Positions 33,550 to 42,709 are shown, counted from the stretch's first letter. The stretch: 64,000 nucleotides of DNA from Anaerocaecibacter muris (GCF_943192945.1 NZ_CALPCE010000005.1:62001-126000), one strand, 5' to 3'. Notes: generated by a model not told the origin, from the letters alone. A program made the numbers and translations.

Positions 33550-35055
33550 ATGCCCGTACTTGCGATATGTCCGCACTGCTATAAAACCATTAACGTCGAA
33601 AGAACGGCAAAGCTCGCTTGTCCCGATTGCGGCGAGGAGTTCGGTTTTGCGGAATTGCAAAAAAATAAATTATTAGTCGATCCGCGCGTGGAAGCGCGTG
33701 AGTTGTCGTCCGCCAAAAATCATTTTGTAAACGCCGATTTTGCCGGAGCATACGACCATTTTAAGAAGGCGCTCGACGCTAACTTAAATTCGTATACCGC
33801 GCAATATTTTGTCGCGCTCTGCGATATTTATTTGCACGAAACGAATAAAAGTTTCGACGTTATGAACGGCATAGTGAGTATGACGCGCAATGCGTTGACG
33901 GTAATGTCGCGTTCCAACGCGCCCGTTGCGGACAAGTTGACTTTTATTAAAGCAATGTTGTCCGACGTTAAAATTATAGTAACGCGCAGACTCGCTTCGC
34001 GAGATAAATTGTTTGATAGCGATATAGACGCGTATCGCAAAGTTTCCATAGCAGATCTCGAAAAGCTGTTGGAATTGTTTAAGATCGATCGCGAGCTTAT
34101 TATGTCGTTTGCGCCCGAAGTGACAGCCGCTTTGGTGGAGCTTGTGGAGTGTGCGGTTAAGACTTGCTATAAAGCGGTGCAGACCGTGGAAAAGGACGGC
34201 GAACTGTTTTCGCCCAACGATGAAATATACAAAAAATTGTTGTCGCTTTGCAACGACTATTGCTTTTTCGGTCATTCGTTGGACAGCAAATTCGACGGCA
34301 ATAATTTTTCGCCCGACTTCAAGCCCAACTATGCGTTTAACGAAAAAGTGTTGGCGCGTATGGATAAGTTTGACGAGGCGAATAAACCTTATGAGAAAAA
34401 GCGTTTAATCGGTTTTATCAGCGAGTATGAAAACATGCTGGCGGACTGCGAAACGGCGTTGAGATTTACTTATCTCAACTGCTACCGTTCCATGTGCAGT
34501 CGTCAAAACAAACAGCATGCGAAATTGTTTTTCGACGGGCTTAAATTGGTTTACCGTTTATTATTCCCGCGCGTCGTTATGAACGACAAGAAACTTGTCG
34601 AAGTGCGGTTCGGTAAGTTTGTCGATATTGTCGATTGGTGCGATATTCTTACGCGTTTTTTGGTCGACAGTTACGAAATAGACAACAGCATTGCCGATCG
34701 GTTGCACGATTTTTACGAAAAGCTGTACGAAATTATCGACATGTACGTTGTGCCCGATATCGAAAGAATAGAAAAAGCGCATAAAAAACTGCAAAATGCT
34801 CGCGACGCGGAATTGGAAATTTATCGTAAAGTGTTGTTCGACGCGGCATGTTGCTGCGCGCCCGCGCTTAAAAAGTACGTTGATTTTTCGGTGGGCAAGG
34901 ACAAAACGCGCGCAAAAATAGTCAAAGTTTGCAAAATTGCGTCGGAAGATTTTCTCATGTTGAGCGAGTTCAAAATAGGCGAAATCGAACAGTCGAATTT
35001 CTACCGTCCCATACTTCAAATTTCTACGGCGCTTTTGGACGAGGAGCAAGAATAA
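33550..35055 (+). CDS. Uncharacterised zinc-ribbon protein with a long helical body
   Basis: The 501-residue protein opens with a rubredoxin-like zinc ribbon (C7, C10, C24, C27). A TPR-like stretch follows (AKNHFVNADFAGAYDHFKKAL, about residues 57-77), and the remainder is almost entirely alpha-helical and charged, with no signal peptide or membrane segment. It has AGGAGGA 7 nt before the ATG and follows a terminator directly, yet I see no convincing promoter, so it may depend on readthrough. I do not recognise a family. It is cytoplasmic by sequence and may act as a scaffold or nucleic-acid associated factor. Confidence 0.75.
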   Translation: MPVLAICPHCYKTINVERTAKLACPDCGEEFGFAELQKNKLLVDPRVEARELSSAKNHFVNADFAGAYDHFKKALDANLNSYTAQYFVALCDIYLHETNKSFDVMNGIVSMTRNALTVMSRSNAPVADKLTFIKAMLSDVKIIVTRRLASRDKLFDSDIDAYRKVSIADLEKLLELFKIDRELIMSFAPEVTAALVELVECAVKTCYKAVQTVEKDGELFSPNDEIYKKLLSLCNDYCFFGHSLDSKFDGNNFSPDFKPNYAFNEKVLARMDKFDEANKPYEKKRLIGFISEYENMLADCETALRFTYLNCYRSMCSRQNKQHAKLFFDGLKLVYRLLFPRVVMNDKKLVEVRFGKFVDIVDWCDILTRFLVDSYEIDNSIADRLHDFYEKLYEIIDMYVVPDIERIEKAHKKLQNARDAELEIYRKVLFDAACCCAPALKKYVDFSVGKDKTRAKIVKVCKIASEDFLMLSEFKIGEIEQSNFYRPILQISTALLDEEQE

Positions 35056-35085
35056 TCGGTAGGGCGCAAGGCATAAATATCGAGT

Positions 35086-35874
35086 ATGATATACGACTTG
35101 CACAACGATTACCCGACGGCTTTAAAATCCGACGCAGTAAGTAAATACGTTTCGGGTTTGCCTGCGGGAGTGACCGCGACGGCGGCGATTTGGACTTCCG
35201 AACTTGGCTCAAACGCCTATAAAGAAGTTTCGCGCTTGACTATTGCGCTTACGGCTTTGAAAGTTCCGATAGCGATAGAAGATATTGGTTTTTTATCGGA
35301 ATTAAACAGATATGAAACTTTTGACTTTTCCGCATATGCGTACAGTTCGCTTACTTGGAATTATAACAATGCTTTTGCGGGCGGTGCGCTGGACGACGGC
35401 GAGTTGACCGACGTCGGAAAACGCGCAATATCGATAATAGGCAGAAGCGGTTGCGCGCTGGACGTAGCGCACTTAAACAAAAAAAGTTTTTACGCGGCTA
35501 TCGATTGCGCGGATAAAGTACTGTGTTCGCATACGGGTTTCAGCGGTCATTTGCGATCGCTGGATGACGGGCAAATCTGTGCTTTGCTTGATAAACGTGC
35601 AATAATTGGTTTGAGCGCCGTAACCGCTTTTACCGACGCGCATACTTGCGACGAACTGCAAAACGTAATAGACGGTTTTGTTCAAGAGTACGGTGCGGAG
35701 CATTTGGCGATAGGTACGGACTTTTTGGGCTCTGTCGATCTCCCGACGGACGTAAAAGATTACGACGGACTTGCTAAAGTTGCCGACGGTTTGCGGAAGC
35801 GGGGATACGACGAGAAAACAATCTATAAAATATTTTACTTCAACGCATACAGTTTTTTCAATTCGGAGAAATAA
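35086..35874 (+). CDS. Membrane-dipeptidase-like metallopeptidase (M19), short form
   Basis: The 262-residue protein starts with DLHNDYP (the HxD zinc motif of renal dipeptidase-like enzymes), then LDVAHLNKKSFY, CSHTGFSGH and HLAIGTDFLG, in the M19 order. It would hydrolyse dipeptides. It is shorter than typical M19 enzymes (about 310-400), mainly because the segment between the first metal motif and LDVAH is compact. There is no strong ribosome site before ATG 35086. purB begins 1 bp after the stop. Confidence 0.8.
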   Translation: MIYDLHNDYPTALKSDAVSKYVSGLPAGVTATAAIWTSELGSNAYKEVSRLTIALTALKVPIAIEDIGFLSELNRYETFDFSAYAYSSLTWNYNNAFAGGALDDGELTDVGKRAISIIGRSGCALDVAHLNKKSFYAAIDCADKVLCSHTGFSGHLRSLDDGQICALLDKRAIIGLSAVTAFTDAHTCDELQNVIDGFVQEYGAEHLAIGTDFLGSVDLPTDVKDYDGLAKVADGLRKRGYDEKTIYKIFYFNAYSFFNSEK

Positions 35875-35875
35875 A

Positions 35876-37303
35876 ATGAAAGACATTTACGAAAACCCGC
35901 TAATTACACGTTATGCGGACAGAAAAACAGCCGAAATATTTTCGGACGATTACAGGTTTAAACTTTGGCGCAAACTTTGGATTGCGCTTGCCGAAAGCGA
36001 AAAAGAATTAGGCTTGAACATTACCGACGAGCAGATTGCGCAAATGAAGAAGTTTGCGGAAGATATAAATTATGATTTTGCCATCAAAGAGGAAAAAATC
36101 GTTCGTCACGACGTAATGGCGCACGTTCATGCGTTCGGCGAGCAGGCAAAAAAGGCAAAGCCTATTATACACCTCGGCGCAACCAGTTGTTTTGTAACAG
36201 ACAACGCGGAGCTTATTCAGATATACGACGCGCTTAACGTAGTGCGCGAAAAAATGCTCACCGTAATGGACAAGTTACGTGCGTTCGCGCTTAAATACAA
36301 AGATTTGCCCGTGCTCGGTTACACGCATTTACAGCCCGCCCAGCTCACAACGCTCGGCAAGCGCGCAACGCTTTGGCTGTACGATTTGTATCTCGACTAC
36401 GCCGATCTTAAACACATAACGGACAATTACAAACTGCGCGGCGTTAAGGGCACGACAGGCACGCAAGCGAGCTTTTTATCGTTGTTCGACGGCAACGGGG
36501 ATAAGGTCAAAGAACTTCAACGCAAAGTCGTCGAAAAAATGGGCTTTAAAGACGTGTTCGCAGTCAGCGGTCAAACATATACGCGTAAGTTCGATTATTC
36601 GGTTGTTTCCGTGTTGTCGCAGATAGCGCAAAGCGCGTACAAATTTGCCAACGACATGCGCATTATGCAGTCTTTCAAAGAGGTAGAGGAGCCGTTTGAA
36701 AAAACACAAATCGGATCTTCGGCAATGGCATATAAGCGCAACCCTATGCGAAGCGAGCGCATTTGCGCTCTTGCGCGTTTCGTGGAATCCATGCCGTTTA
36801 ACGAGGCGGTTACGTCCTCGACGCAGTGGTTCGAGCGCACGCTGGACGACAGCGCAAATAAGCGTCTTACAATTCCGCAAGCGTTTCTCGCGCTCGACGG
36901 CGTGCTGAATATATATATTAACATTACCGAAAACATGGTTGTGTATCCCAACGTAATAGCGCGCAGAATTAACGACGAGTTGCCCTTTATGGCGACAGAA
37001 GAAATATTGATGGAGTGCGTTAAAGAGGGTGGCGACAGGCAAGAGTTGCACGAAGCTATCCGCTGTCACTCCATGGAAAGCGCGCGCGCCGTTAAAGAGC
37101 GCGGCGAACGCAACGACTTGATCGATAGAATTAAAGCCGACGGACGCTTTGCCGCCGTCAAGGACAAAATAGACGGAATACTCTCGCCCAAAAACTTTAT
37201 AGGCAGAGCCTCGGAGCAAGTGGATGATTTTATAAACGAGTATATCGATCCGCTGTTTAAGACGGAAAAATATGTGCCGTTTGAGCCTGATATTAAAGTT
37301 TAA
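35876..37303 (+). CDS. purB: Adenylosuccinate lyase
   Basis: The 475-residue member of the fumarase/aspartase superfamily shows HDVMAHVHAF, LGATSCFVTDN, THLQPAQLTTLGKR and the signature GSSAMAYKRNPMRSER. It acts twice in purine synthesis (SAICAR to AICAR, adenylosuccinate to AMP). ATG 35876 follows CGGAGAAA. The gene ends at a bidirectional terminator shared with the convergent DUF5131 gene. Confidence 0.95.
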   Translation: MKDIYENPLITRYADRKTAEIFSDDYRFKLWRKLWIALAESEKELGLNITDEQIAQMKKFAEDINYDFAIKEEKIVRHDVMAHVHAFGEQAKKAKPIIHLGATSCFVTDNAELIQIYDALNVVREKMLTVMDKLRAFALKYKDLPVLGYTHLQPAQLTTLGKRATLWLYDLYLDYADLKHITDNYKLRGVKGTTGTQASFLSLFDGNGDKVKELQRKVVEKMGFKDVFAVSGQTYTRKFDYSVVSVLSQIAQSAYKFANDMRIMQSFKEVEEPFEKTQIGSSAMAYKRNPMRSERICALARFVESMPFNEAVTSSTQWFERTLDDSANKRLTIPQAFLALDGVLNIYINITENMVVYPNVIARRINDELPFMATEEILMECVKEGGDRQELHEAIRCHSMESARAVKERGERNDLIDRIKADGRFAAVKDKIDGILSPKNFIGRASEQVDDFINEYIDPLFKTEKYVPFEPDIKV

Positions 37304-37314
37304 TAAATTATAAT

Positions 37315-37352
37315 AAAAGCCCGTGCAAATAGTAGATTAAGCGCGGGCTTTT
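37315..37352. terminator. Bidirectional terminator between purB and DUF5131 gene
   Basis: AAAAGCCCG (37315-37323) pairs with CGGGCTTTT (37344-37352). Both outer arms end in A or T runs, so it can stop transcription from either side of this convergent pair. Confidence 0.85.
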
Positions 37353-37369
37353 GCTATGCAATTTCAAAA

Positions 37370-38113
37370 TTATCGATTGTCGGTTAGCGAGTTAAGATAC
37401 AGCGAGCCTTTTTTTGCTTGACCGTATTCGTCGCGGTGCTTTATTTTATATTGCTTGCCGTTCATTAAAAAATTAGAACCTGTTTGGTGAAAATCGAACT
37501 TTACTCCGTATTTGTCGCACGACAATTTTATTTTTTTAATCCATTCAAAGTCGCAAACCCGCGCGTTTGCATAAGATTCGCCGCCCACAGAAACCGACGA
37601 GATTTGCCCGAACGCAAGATATTTGTCGAGGCACACATATTCAAGGATAGGCGCGACGAATACGTTTTTGTTTTTTGCGGGAACGTCGAGCAAAAACGGC
37701 AAGCGTTCGTCGGCGCGATTTTGATTTTCGCAAGACACGGCAATTTTCACATTGTCATATCCGTCGCCCCAGTCGGCGGGTAAGCAGTCGGACATTCTGT
37801 TAATGCGTTTAGTGCATATCAAAAAAGTAACGTCGCGGCGCGCTCTTATAATATCCCACGCTTCGCCGCGCCAGTCGTCTGCTTCCTCAATGAAAAAATC
37901 CGATGTGAAACAGGTCGCAAGTTCGCAACCCGTACCGACTTTGTAATTTCCCGAGCGGTCTTTTTTAATAGGCAAATCAAAGTTTGTTTTGGAGCGGGTG
38001 ATAACGCTTGCGTCTTTGTCGCGCTTGCCGTCAAGGTAGTAAACATAACAGTTAAGACAGCCCTCACTGCATTTATGACAACCGTGCCACGGATTCCATA
38101 ACATGCCTTTCAT
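37370..38113 (-). CDS. DUF5131 family protein (phage Gp37/Gp68-like, radical SAM-like cysteines)
   Basis: The 247-residue protein opens with WNPWHGC and a cysteine cluster (C12, C15, C19, C22) ending NCY, then DFDLPIKK-like sequence, CFTSDFFIEEADDWR, LICTKRINR, WGDGYDNVKIAVSCENQNRAD and VGGES. This is the DUF5131 pattern, found in phages and in bacterial chromosomes; no function is established. The ATG lies 7 nt after a TATAAT on the - strand and has no ribosome site, so the mRNA may be leaderless; M4 is an alternative start. The gene stands alone. Confidence 0.8.
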   Translation of the reverse strand: MKGMLWNPWHGCHKCSEGCLNCYVYYLDGKRDKDASVITRSKTNFDLPIKKDRSGNYKVGTGCELATCFTSDFFIEEADDWRGEAWDIIRARRDVTFLICTKRINRMSDCLPADWGDGYDNVKIAVSCENQNRADERLPFLLDVPAKNKNVFVAPILEYVCLDKYLAFGQISSVSVGGESYANARVCDFEWIKKIKLSCDKYGVKFDFHQTGSNFLMNGKQYKIKHRDEYGQAKKGSLYLNSLTDNR

Positions 38114-38120
38114 ATATCTT

Positions 38121-38149
38121 ATTATAGCACAATATTCTCGGCTTTTAAA
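38121..38149 (-). promoter_or_regulatory. Promoter of the DUF5131 gene
   Basis: On the - strand a consensus TATAAT (38121-38126) with a weak TTTAAA (38144-38149) 17 bp upstream. The predicted start of transcription falls at or one base before the ATG. Confidence 0.5.
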
Positions 38150-38241
38150 GCGTTTTGATAAAATTTAGGAGTTATTTGACTGTGTGTGCGGTTTAGCATT
38201 ATATCACAATAAAAAATCTTATTTTATTTTTTGCAAACCTA

Positions 38242-38270
38242 TTGACATTAACGATAATGTCGATTATAAT
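38242..38270 (+). promoter_or_regulatory. Promoter of the LacI-family gene
   Basis: Consensus TTGACA (38242-38247), 17 bp and consensus TATAAT (38265-38270). The spacer is occupied by an operator palindrome. Confidence 0.85.
38244..38261. promoter_or_regulatory. Operator palindrome 1 in the lacI promoter
   Basis: A perfect inverted repeat, GACATTA and TAATGTC around ACGA, spans the end of the -35 box and most of the spacer. Its core ATTAACGATAA (38247-38257) recurs exactly at 38279-38289. A bound repressor would block polymerase. Confidence 0.7.
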
Positions 38271-38278
38271 AGGCATAT

Positions 38279-38289
38279 ATTAACGATAA
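38279..38289. promoter_or_regulatory. Operator core repeat 2, downstream of the lacI -10 box
   Basis: An exact second copy of ATTAACGATAA, 32 bp from the first (about three helical turns) and overlapping the predicted transcription start region. Confidence 0.6.
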
Positions 38290-38313
38290 AGTTAAGGAGA
38301 AAATGGTGATACT

Positions 38314-39261
38314 ATGCCTATGACGGTCAAATTGAAGGACATAGCCGAAGCCGCAAACTGTTCTATTAACACGGTATCGAGAGCGTTGCGCGATTGTTCG
38401 GACATAGGAGCCAAAACCAAACGCAAGATAAAAGATCTTGCGGAGAGTATGGGGTACGTGCCCGATAACATAGCGGGCTATTTGCGTAACAAAAATACAA
38501 ACCTTGTCGGTGTTGTAATTTCTTCCACGACCAATCCGTTTTTTACGGTGTCGTTGAACTTGCTGTTGGCGCAATTATCCGATCTCGGTTATATTCCGCT
38601 GATTATGGTTTGTCGCAATAATATAGTGACAAAAGATTTGCTAATGGATATTATAAGCAGTCGAGTTTGCGGTATTATATCTTTTTCCAATATGAACGAT
38701 GATGTAAAAAATTACTGCATTTACGGGAATATTCCGTTGGTGCTTATAGGCGTTAATATCGGCAACAAGGAAGTAAGCGCAGTTTATCCCAACGATTATA
38801 TGAGCGGGGAATTGGTCGGCAAAGAATTTTTAAAGTCGGGAAGAACCCGTCCGTGTTACGTTGCGGGCAGTAAAGTTTGGGTAGGCAACAAGGATAGGCG
38901 TTGCGGATTTTTAGACGCGATCAGGGAAAGCAACGTTGCGTGCGACGAATACGATTACGATGACGTCGATTTACGCAATAATATTATTACAAACAAAAAC
39001 GATTTTATTTTCTGTTACAACGATGAAATTGCTTCGTTTGTAGTGGAAGTTTTGGAACGTTGCGGCTATAACGATTATACTATTTTCGGCGTAGACGGCG
39101 TATGGCGTTATTTGTCTATCTGCCGAAAAATTAACTCGGTCGGAGGCAAGCTCGACGACGTTATTAAATGCGGTATGGAAATGCTTATAAGCAAAATAGA
39201 AACGGGCGACGCAAGCCCCAAATCCAAAGTTTTTCCCGTGGAAATAATAACAGTTGATTGA
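38314..39261 (+). CDS. LacI-family transcriptional regulator
   Basis: The 315-residue protein has the LacI helix-turn-helix at residues 6-27 (LKDIAEAANCSINTVSRALR), a hinge with IAGYLRNKNT, and a periplasmic-binding-protein-like sugar domain (VGVVISSTTNPFF, FCYNDEIASF). It probably controls the adjacent alpha-galactosidase gene and itself: two copies of one operator core lie in its promoter. The sugar domain diverges near the C-terminus, so the inducer is not predictable. ATG 38314 follows AAGGAG at a longer spacing; the in-frame ATG at 38320 is possible. Confidence 0.9.
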   Translation: MPMTVKLKDIAEAANCSINTVSRALRDCSDIGAKTKRKIKDLAESMGYVPDNIAGYLRNKNTNLVGVVISSTTNPFFTVSLNLLLAQLSDLGYIPLIMVCRNNIVTKDLLMDIISSRVCGIISFSNMNDDVKNYCIYGNIPLVLIGVNIGNKEVSAVYPNDYMSGELVGKEFLKSGRTRPCYVAGSKVWVGNKDRRCGFLDAIRESNVACDEYDYDDVDLRNNIITNKNDFIFCYNDEIASFVVEVLERCGYNDYTIFGVDGVWRYLSICRKINSVGGKLDDVIKCGMEMLISKIETGDASPKSKVFPVEIITVD

Positions 39262-39291
39262 TATTCGGTTTTCGGAAATTAACGTGATCTA

Positions 39292-39320
39292 TTGCTTTTG
39301 CGGTAGAAATGTTATATACT
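39292..39320 (+). promoter_or_regulatory. Promoter of the alpha-galactosidase gene
   Basis: TTGCTT (39292-39297), 17 bp and TATACT (39315-39320). Just upstream lies ATTAACG (39278-39284), seven bases of the operator core seen in the lacI promoter. Confidence 0.6.
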
Positions 39321-39367
39321 TTAGATAAAGTCCGTTTAAAAAATATTTGCAGGTTAAGGAGAACCTC

Positions 39368-41533
39368 ATGATTAAAATCGACAACAAGAAAAAAGTATTC
39401 GTACTCGACGGCAAGAATTACAGCTATATAATATATGTCAACGAAGCGGGTACTTTACAGTTCGTGTATTACGGCAAAAAAGTGGACGGCGACGACTATC
39501 TTACAAGCGTTTACGCCAAGACTCTCGCGCCCGAACCCAATGGATTTAATATAGACAACGCTTTTAACGGCATGCCGTCGGAATATGCGTTTTTCGGCAA
39601 GGGAGATTACCGCGCGCCTTCGACTTTGTTTGTGCGCGAGGACGGTTTCCGCGCGTCGAGATTCGTATATAAATCGCATGAAGTCGTTGACGGTGCGCCC
39701 GATTTCGGAAGTTTGCCGCATGCCCGTCGCGGCGGCAAAACGCTATGCATCGTATTAAAAGATGAACTTTCCGATATGGAAATTTCGCTTAATTATACCG
39801 TTTTCGATGACAGCGACGTAATAGTGCGCAACGCAATATTGCGTAATTGCGGCAAGAATAAAGTAAGACTGAACAAAGCGTTTTCGTTCTGTTTGGAATT
39901 GCCCGACGCGCAGTACGATATAATGCGGTTGCAAGGTCGTTGGGCGCAGGAGCGCATGCCGGAAGTTACGCCCATAGGAAAGGGTACTGTCCGAGTGGAT
40001 TCTTCGCAGGGCGGATCGTCGCACGCGATGAATCCGTTTGCGGCAATTTTGCGCAAAACTTGCACCGAAACGTCGGGCGAGTGTATCGGCGTTAATCTTA
40101 TTTACAGCGGGTCTTTTGCCATTACCGCAGAGGCGTCATGCTTCGGTGCTTTGCGTTTGCAGGGCGGTATTAACGACCTTAATTTCGAATGGATACTCGA
40201 CGGCGGTGAGAAGTTTGTAACGCCGCAAGCCGCGCTCTGTTACAGTGCGGAAGGACTGGGCGGAATGTCGCGCGAATTTGCCGATTTTTTCCGCAATTAC
40301 ATTATCAATCCCGACAGAGCGTTTATGCGTCGTCCCATAGTTATAAATAATTGGGAAGCGACGTATTTCGATTTTAACCGCGAAAAACTTTTTTCTATCA
40401 TAGACGCCGCCGCGCCGCTCGGCATAGATACGTTTGTTTTGGACGACGGTTGGTTCGGCAAGCGCGACGACGATAAGTCGGGGCTTGGCGATTGGTTCGT
40501 CAACGAAAAGAAGCTCGAGGGCGGGCTGAAAGGCGTCGCCGAGCACTGCGCCGAAAAAGGAATGAAATTCGGACTGTGGTTCGAGCCGGAAATGGTCAAT
40601 GAGGACAGCGATTTATACCGCGCGCATCCGGATTTTGCAATAGGAAAGCGCGGAGTTACGCCCAGTCGTCAACGCAATCAGCTTATTCTCGATTTTTCGC
40701 GGAAAGATGTTGTAGATTACATATACGATGCGGTTTCGAAAGTTCTTAAAAGTTGCAATATTTCGTACGTAAAGTGGGACATGAATAGGTTTATGACCGA
40801 ATTCTATTCGGAAAAATTGCCTTACGAGCGTCAAGGCGAGCTTGCGCACCGTTACATTTTGGGTGTGTACGACCTTGCTCACCGTTTGACGTCCGCGTTC
40901 CCGAACGTGTTTTTCGAGGGCTGTGCAGGCGGCGGCGGACGGTTTGACGGCGGTATGCTGTACTACTTCTCGCAGATTTGGACGAGCGACGACACCGACG
41001 CTTTCGAGCGCACCAAAATACAGTGGGGCACGTCTATGTGCTATCCCGTGTCGGCTATGAGTTGTCACGTTTCGGCTTGCCCCAATCATCAAACTCAACG
41101 CATTACGCCGCTTGCTACGCGCGGAATAATAGCGTCGTTGGGCGCAACAGGATACGAACTCGATTTGACAAAGCTCGACGATTGCGAAAAAGAAGAAATC
41201 AAACGGCAGATTGCGAGCTATAAGAATATTGACGAGCTTGTTTTGCGCGGCGATCTTTACAGGTTGTCAAGCCCGTTTAATAGCAATTATTTCTGCGAGA
41301 TGCTTGTGTCCAAGGACAAATCGCAAGCGTATGTTGCGGGCGAGCGTATTCACGGCGTGCCGTGCGACTTAAACTATATTATCAAACTTAAAGGACTCGA
41401 TCCGAATAAACGTTATACAGTAAAAGAATTGGGCATAACGGCGAGCGGAAAAACGCTTGAAAATGCGGGACTGTTGTTGCCGCGTTTGCCCGACTTCGGC
41501 GCATGGACGTGGAATATAACAGAGTGTAAATAA
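39368..41533 (+). CDS. Alpha-galactosidase, glycoside hydrolase family 36
   Basis: The 721-residue enzyme has an N-terminal beta-sandwich, the GH36 barrel with FVLDDGWFGKRDDD, GLWFEPEMVNEDSDLY, the nucleophile D471 in VKWDMNR and the acid/base D541 in WTSDDTDAFER (70 residues apart, as in characterised GH36 enzymes), and a C-terminal beta domain. It removes terminal alpha-galactose from raffinose-type sugars or melibiose. No signal peptide is seen, so it acts in the cytoplasm on imported sugars. AAGGAG precedes ATG 39368. No transporter gene is next to it. Confidence 0.93.
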   Translation: MIKIDNKKKVFVLDGKNYSYIIYVNEAGTLQFVYYGKKVDGDDYLTSVYAKTLAPEPNGFNIDNAFNGMPSEYAFFGKGDYRAPSTLFVREDGFRASRFVYKSHEVVDGAPDFGSLPHARRGGKTLCIVLKDELSDMEISLNYTVFDDSDVIVRNAILRNCGKNKVRLNKAFSFCLELPDAQYDIMRLQGRWAQERMPEVTPIGKGTVRVDSSQGGSSHAMNPFAAILRKTCTETSGECIGVNLIYSGSFAITAEASCFGALRLQGGINDLNFEWILDGGEKFVTPQAALCYSAEGLGGMSREFADFFRNYIINPDRAFMRRPIVINNWEATYFDFNREKLFSIIDAAAPLGIDTFVLDDGWFGKRDDDKSGLGDWFVNEKKLEGGLKGVAEHCAEKGMKFGLWFEPEMVNEDSDLYRAHPDFAIGKRGVTPSRQRNQLILDFSRKDVVDYIYDAVSKVLKSCNISYVKWDMNRFMTEFYSEKLPYERQGELAHRYILGVYDLAHRLTSAFPNVFFEGCAGGGGRFDGGMLYYFSQIWTSDDTDAFERTKIQWGTSMCYPVSAMSCHVSACPNHQTQRITPLATRGIIASLGATGYELDLTKLDDCEKEEIKRQIASYKNIDELVLRGDLYRLSSPFNSNYFCEMLVSKDKSQAYVAGERIHGVPCDLNYIIKLKGLDPNKRYTVKELGITASGKTLENAGLLLPRLPDFGAWTWNITECK

Positions 41534-41823
41534 CCGATTTCGATGTGTTTAACGGCGGAGATAATCGGTTGTAAAGAACTCTATGAAAGAGTGATGTTTG
41601 TTGTGACGCAATTGCAAGCAAAACAATTTTTACGCATCTGATGAATCTTTCGTATTCCGTATTTGCGCCGAATATTATAATAAATATCGGAAATACCGAC
41701 ACCCGATTGTGCGGTAATCAATCGCACATATATTGAGGTTGCTAAAATTATGTTATTAAAATTTCAAAACCTATTGAATCTTTTAGATCCATGTGGTATA
41801 ATAAATACAGTTGGGGTAACTAT
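41534..41823. other. Intergenic region (290 bp)
   Basis: It contains an 8-bp inverted repeat AACCGATT (41532-41539) and AATCGGTT (41563-41570) without a T run, which overlaps the end of the galactosidase gene, and the promoter of the next gene. No other feature is recognisable. Confidence 0.5.
41773..41802 (+). promoter_or_regulatory. Promoter of the metallo-hydrolase/glg unit
   Basis: TTGAAT (41773-41778), 18 bp and TATAAT (41797-41802) with a TGTGG extension. It overlaps an upstream ATG at 41791, which cannot be the gene start. Confidence 0.7.
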
Positions 41824-42660
41824 ATGAAAATTATGTACTTGGGAACAGCTGCTTACGAGGGTGTTCCGTCCTTATTTTGTAATTGCAAAGTTTGTAATGA
41901 TTCGCGTGCGCGTGGCGGAAAAAATATTCGCTCGCGCTCGCAGGCGCTTATAAACGGCGAAGTTCTTATCGATTTTAACGCCGATACCGTTGCGCATTTT
42001 CTTAAATACGGATACGATTGCGACAAAGTGCGCGCATGTTTGATTACTCATTCGCATTGCGATCATTTGTATATCGACGACGTCGAAATTCTGGGCGAGC
42101 ATTACAGCGGAAAACATCATTCGTTCGATTTTTACGCGTCGAGCGACGGATACGAAAAACTTACAAAAAAAATATCGGGCATAAAAGGCGATAATGTCAT
42201 TAACGCGACGCTTGTCGAAGCGGGAAAAAGTTTCGAGTTATCAGTAAACGGAAACAAGTATTCTATTTTGCCGTTGAAAGCGGATCACGACCCGAACATA
42301 TCGCCTGTATTTTATTCCGTTGGGTGTGACGGAAAAAAATTATTATATGCGCACGACACAGGGTATTTCCCCGAAGAAACTTTTGCGTTGCTTAAAAACG
42401 AGGGACATTACGATTTGTTATCGCTTGATTGTACGGGGTGCTTGGGGCTAAACGGCGAGTGGCGGTATTGGCACATGAGTTTAAAAACGTGCGCCGAAGT
42501 AGTCAAAAGACTCAAATCGCACGGGCTTGTAGATGACAAAACTAAAATAGTACTCAATCATTTTTCGCATAACGGCGGGCAAACTTACGACGAACTTAAA
42601 GTCGAGGCGGACAAGCTCGGTTATATCACGTCGTTCGACGGGCTGGAAATAGAATTTTAA
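41824..42660 (+). CDS. Metallo-beta-lactamase fold hydrolase (PhnP-like)
   Basis: The 278-residue protein starts MKIMYLGTAAYEGVPSLFC and has a Cys motif C19-N-C21-K-V-C24 as in PhnP-type phosphodiesterases, then the dinuclear metal motif THSHCDH (H76, H78, D80, H81), LKADHD and AHDTGYF. It probably hydrolyses a phosphodiester, but the substrate is unknown. The ribosome site is weak (GGGG). glgC begins 49 bp downstream with no clear promoter of its own, so the two may be co-transcribed. Confidence 0.82.
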   Translation: MKIMYLGTAAYEGVPSLFCNCKVCNDSRARGGKNIRSRSQALINGEVLIDFNADTVAHFLKYGYDCDKVRACLITHSHCDHLYIDDVEILGEHYSGKHHSFDFYASSDGYEKLTKKISGIKGDNVINATLVEAGKSFELSVNGNKYSILPLKADHDPNISPVFYSVGCDGKKLLYAHDTGYFPEETFALLKNEGHYDLLSLDCTGCLGLNGEWRYWHMSLKTCAEVVKRLKSHGLVDDKTKIVLNHFSHNGGQTYDELKVEADKLGYITSFDGLEIEF

Positions 42661-42709
42661 AAGTAAATAACCGTTTGACGGAGTTGTTCGACGGGCGTAA
42701 GGAGTATGT

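Noticed and set aside
39278-39284. Third lacI operator before the alpha-galactosidase gene
   Set aside because: Only 7 of 11 core bases match and no palindrome is formed, so it is noted in the promoter entry but not called an operator.
38314-41533. A full sugar uptake and breakdown locus
   Set aside because: No transporter, kinase or galactose pathway gene is next to the regulator and alpha-galactosidase, so I do not claim a complete pathway.
41791-41823. Upstream ATG of the PhnP-like gene
   Set aside because: It lies within the promoter, upstream of the predicted transcript start; ATG 41824 fits the family N-terminus.
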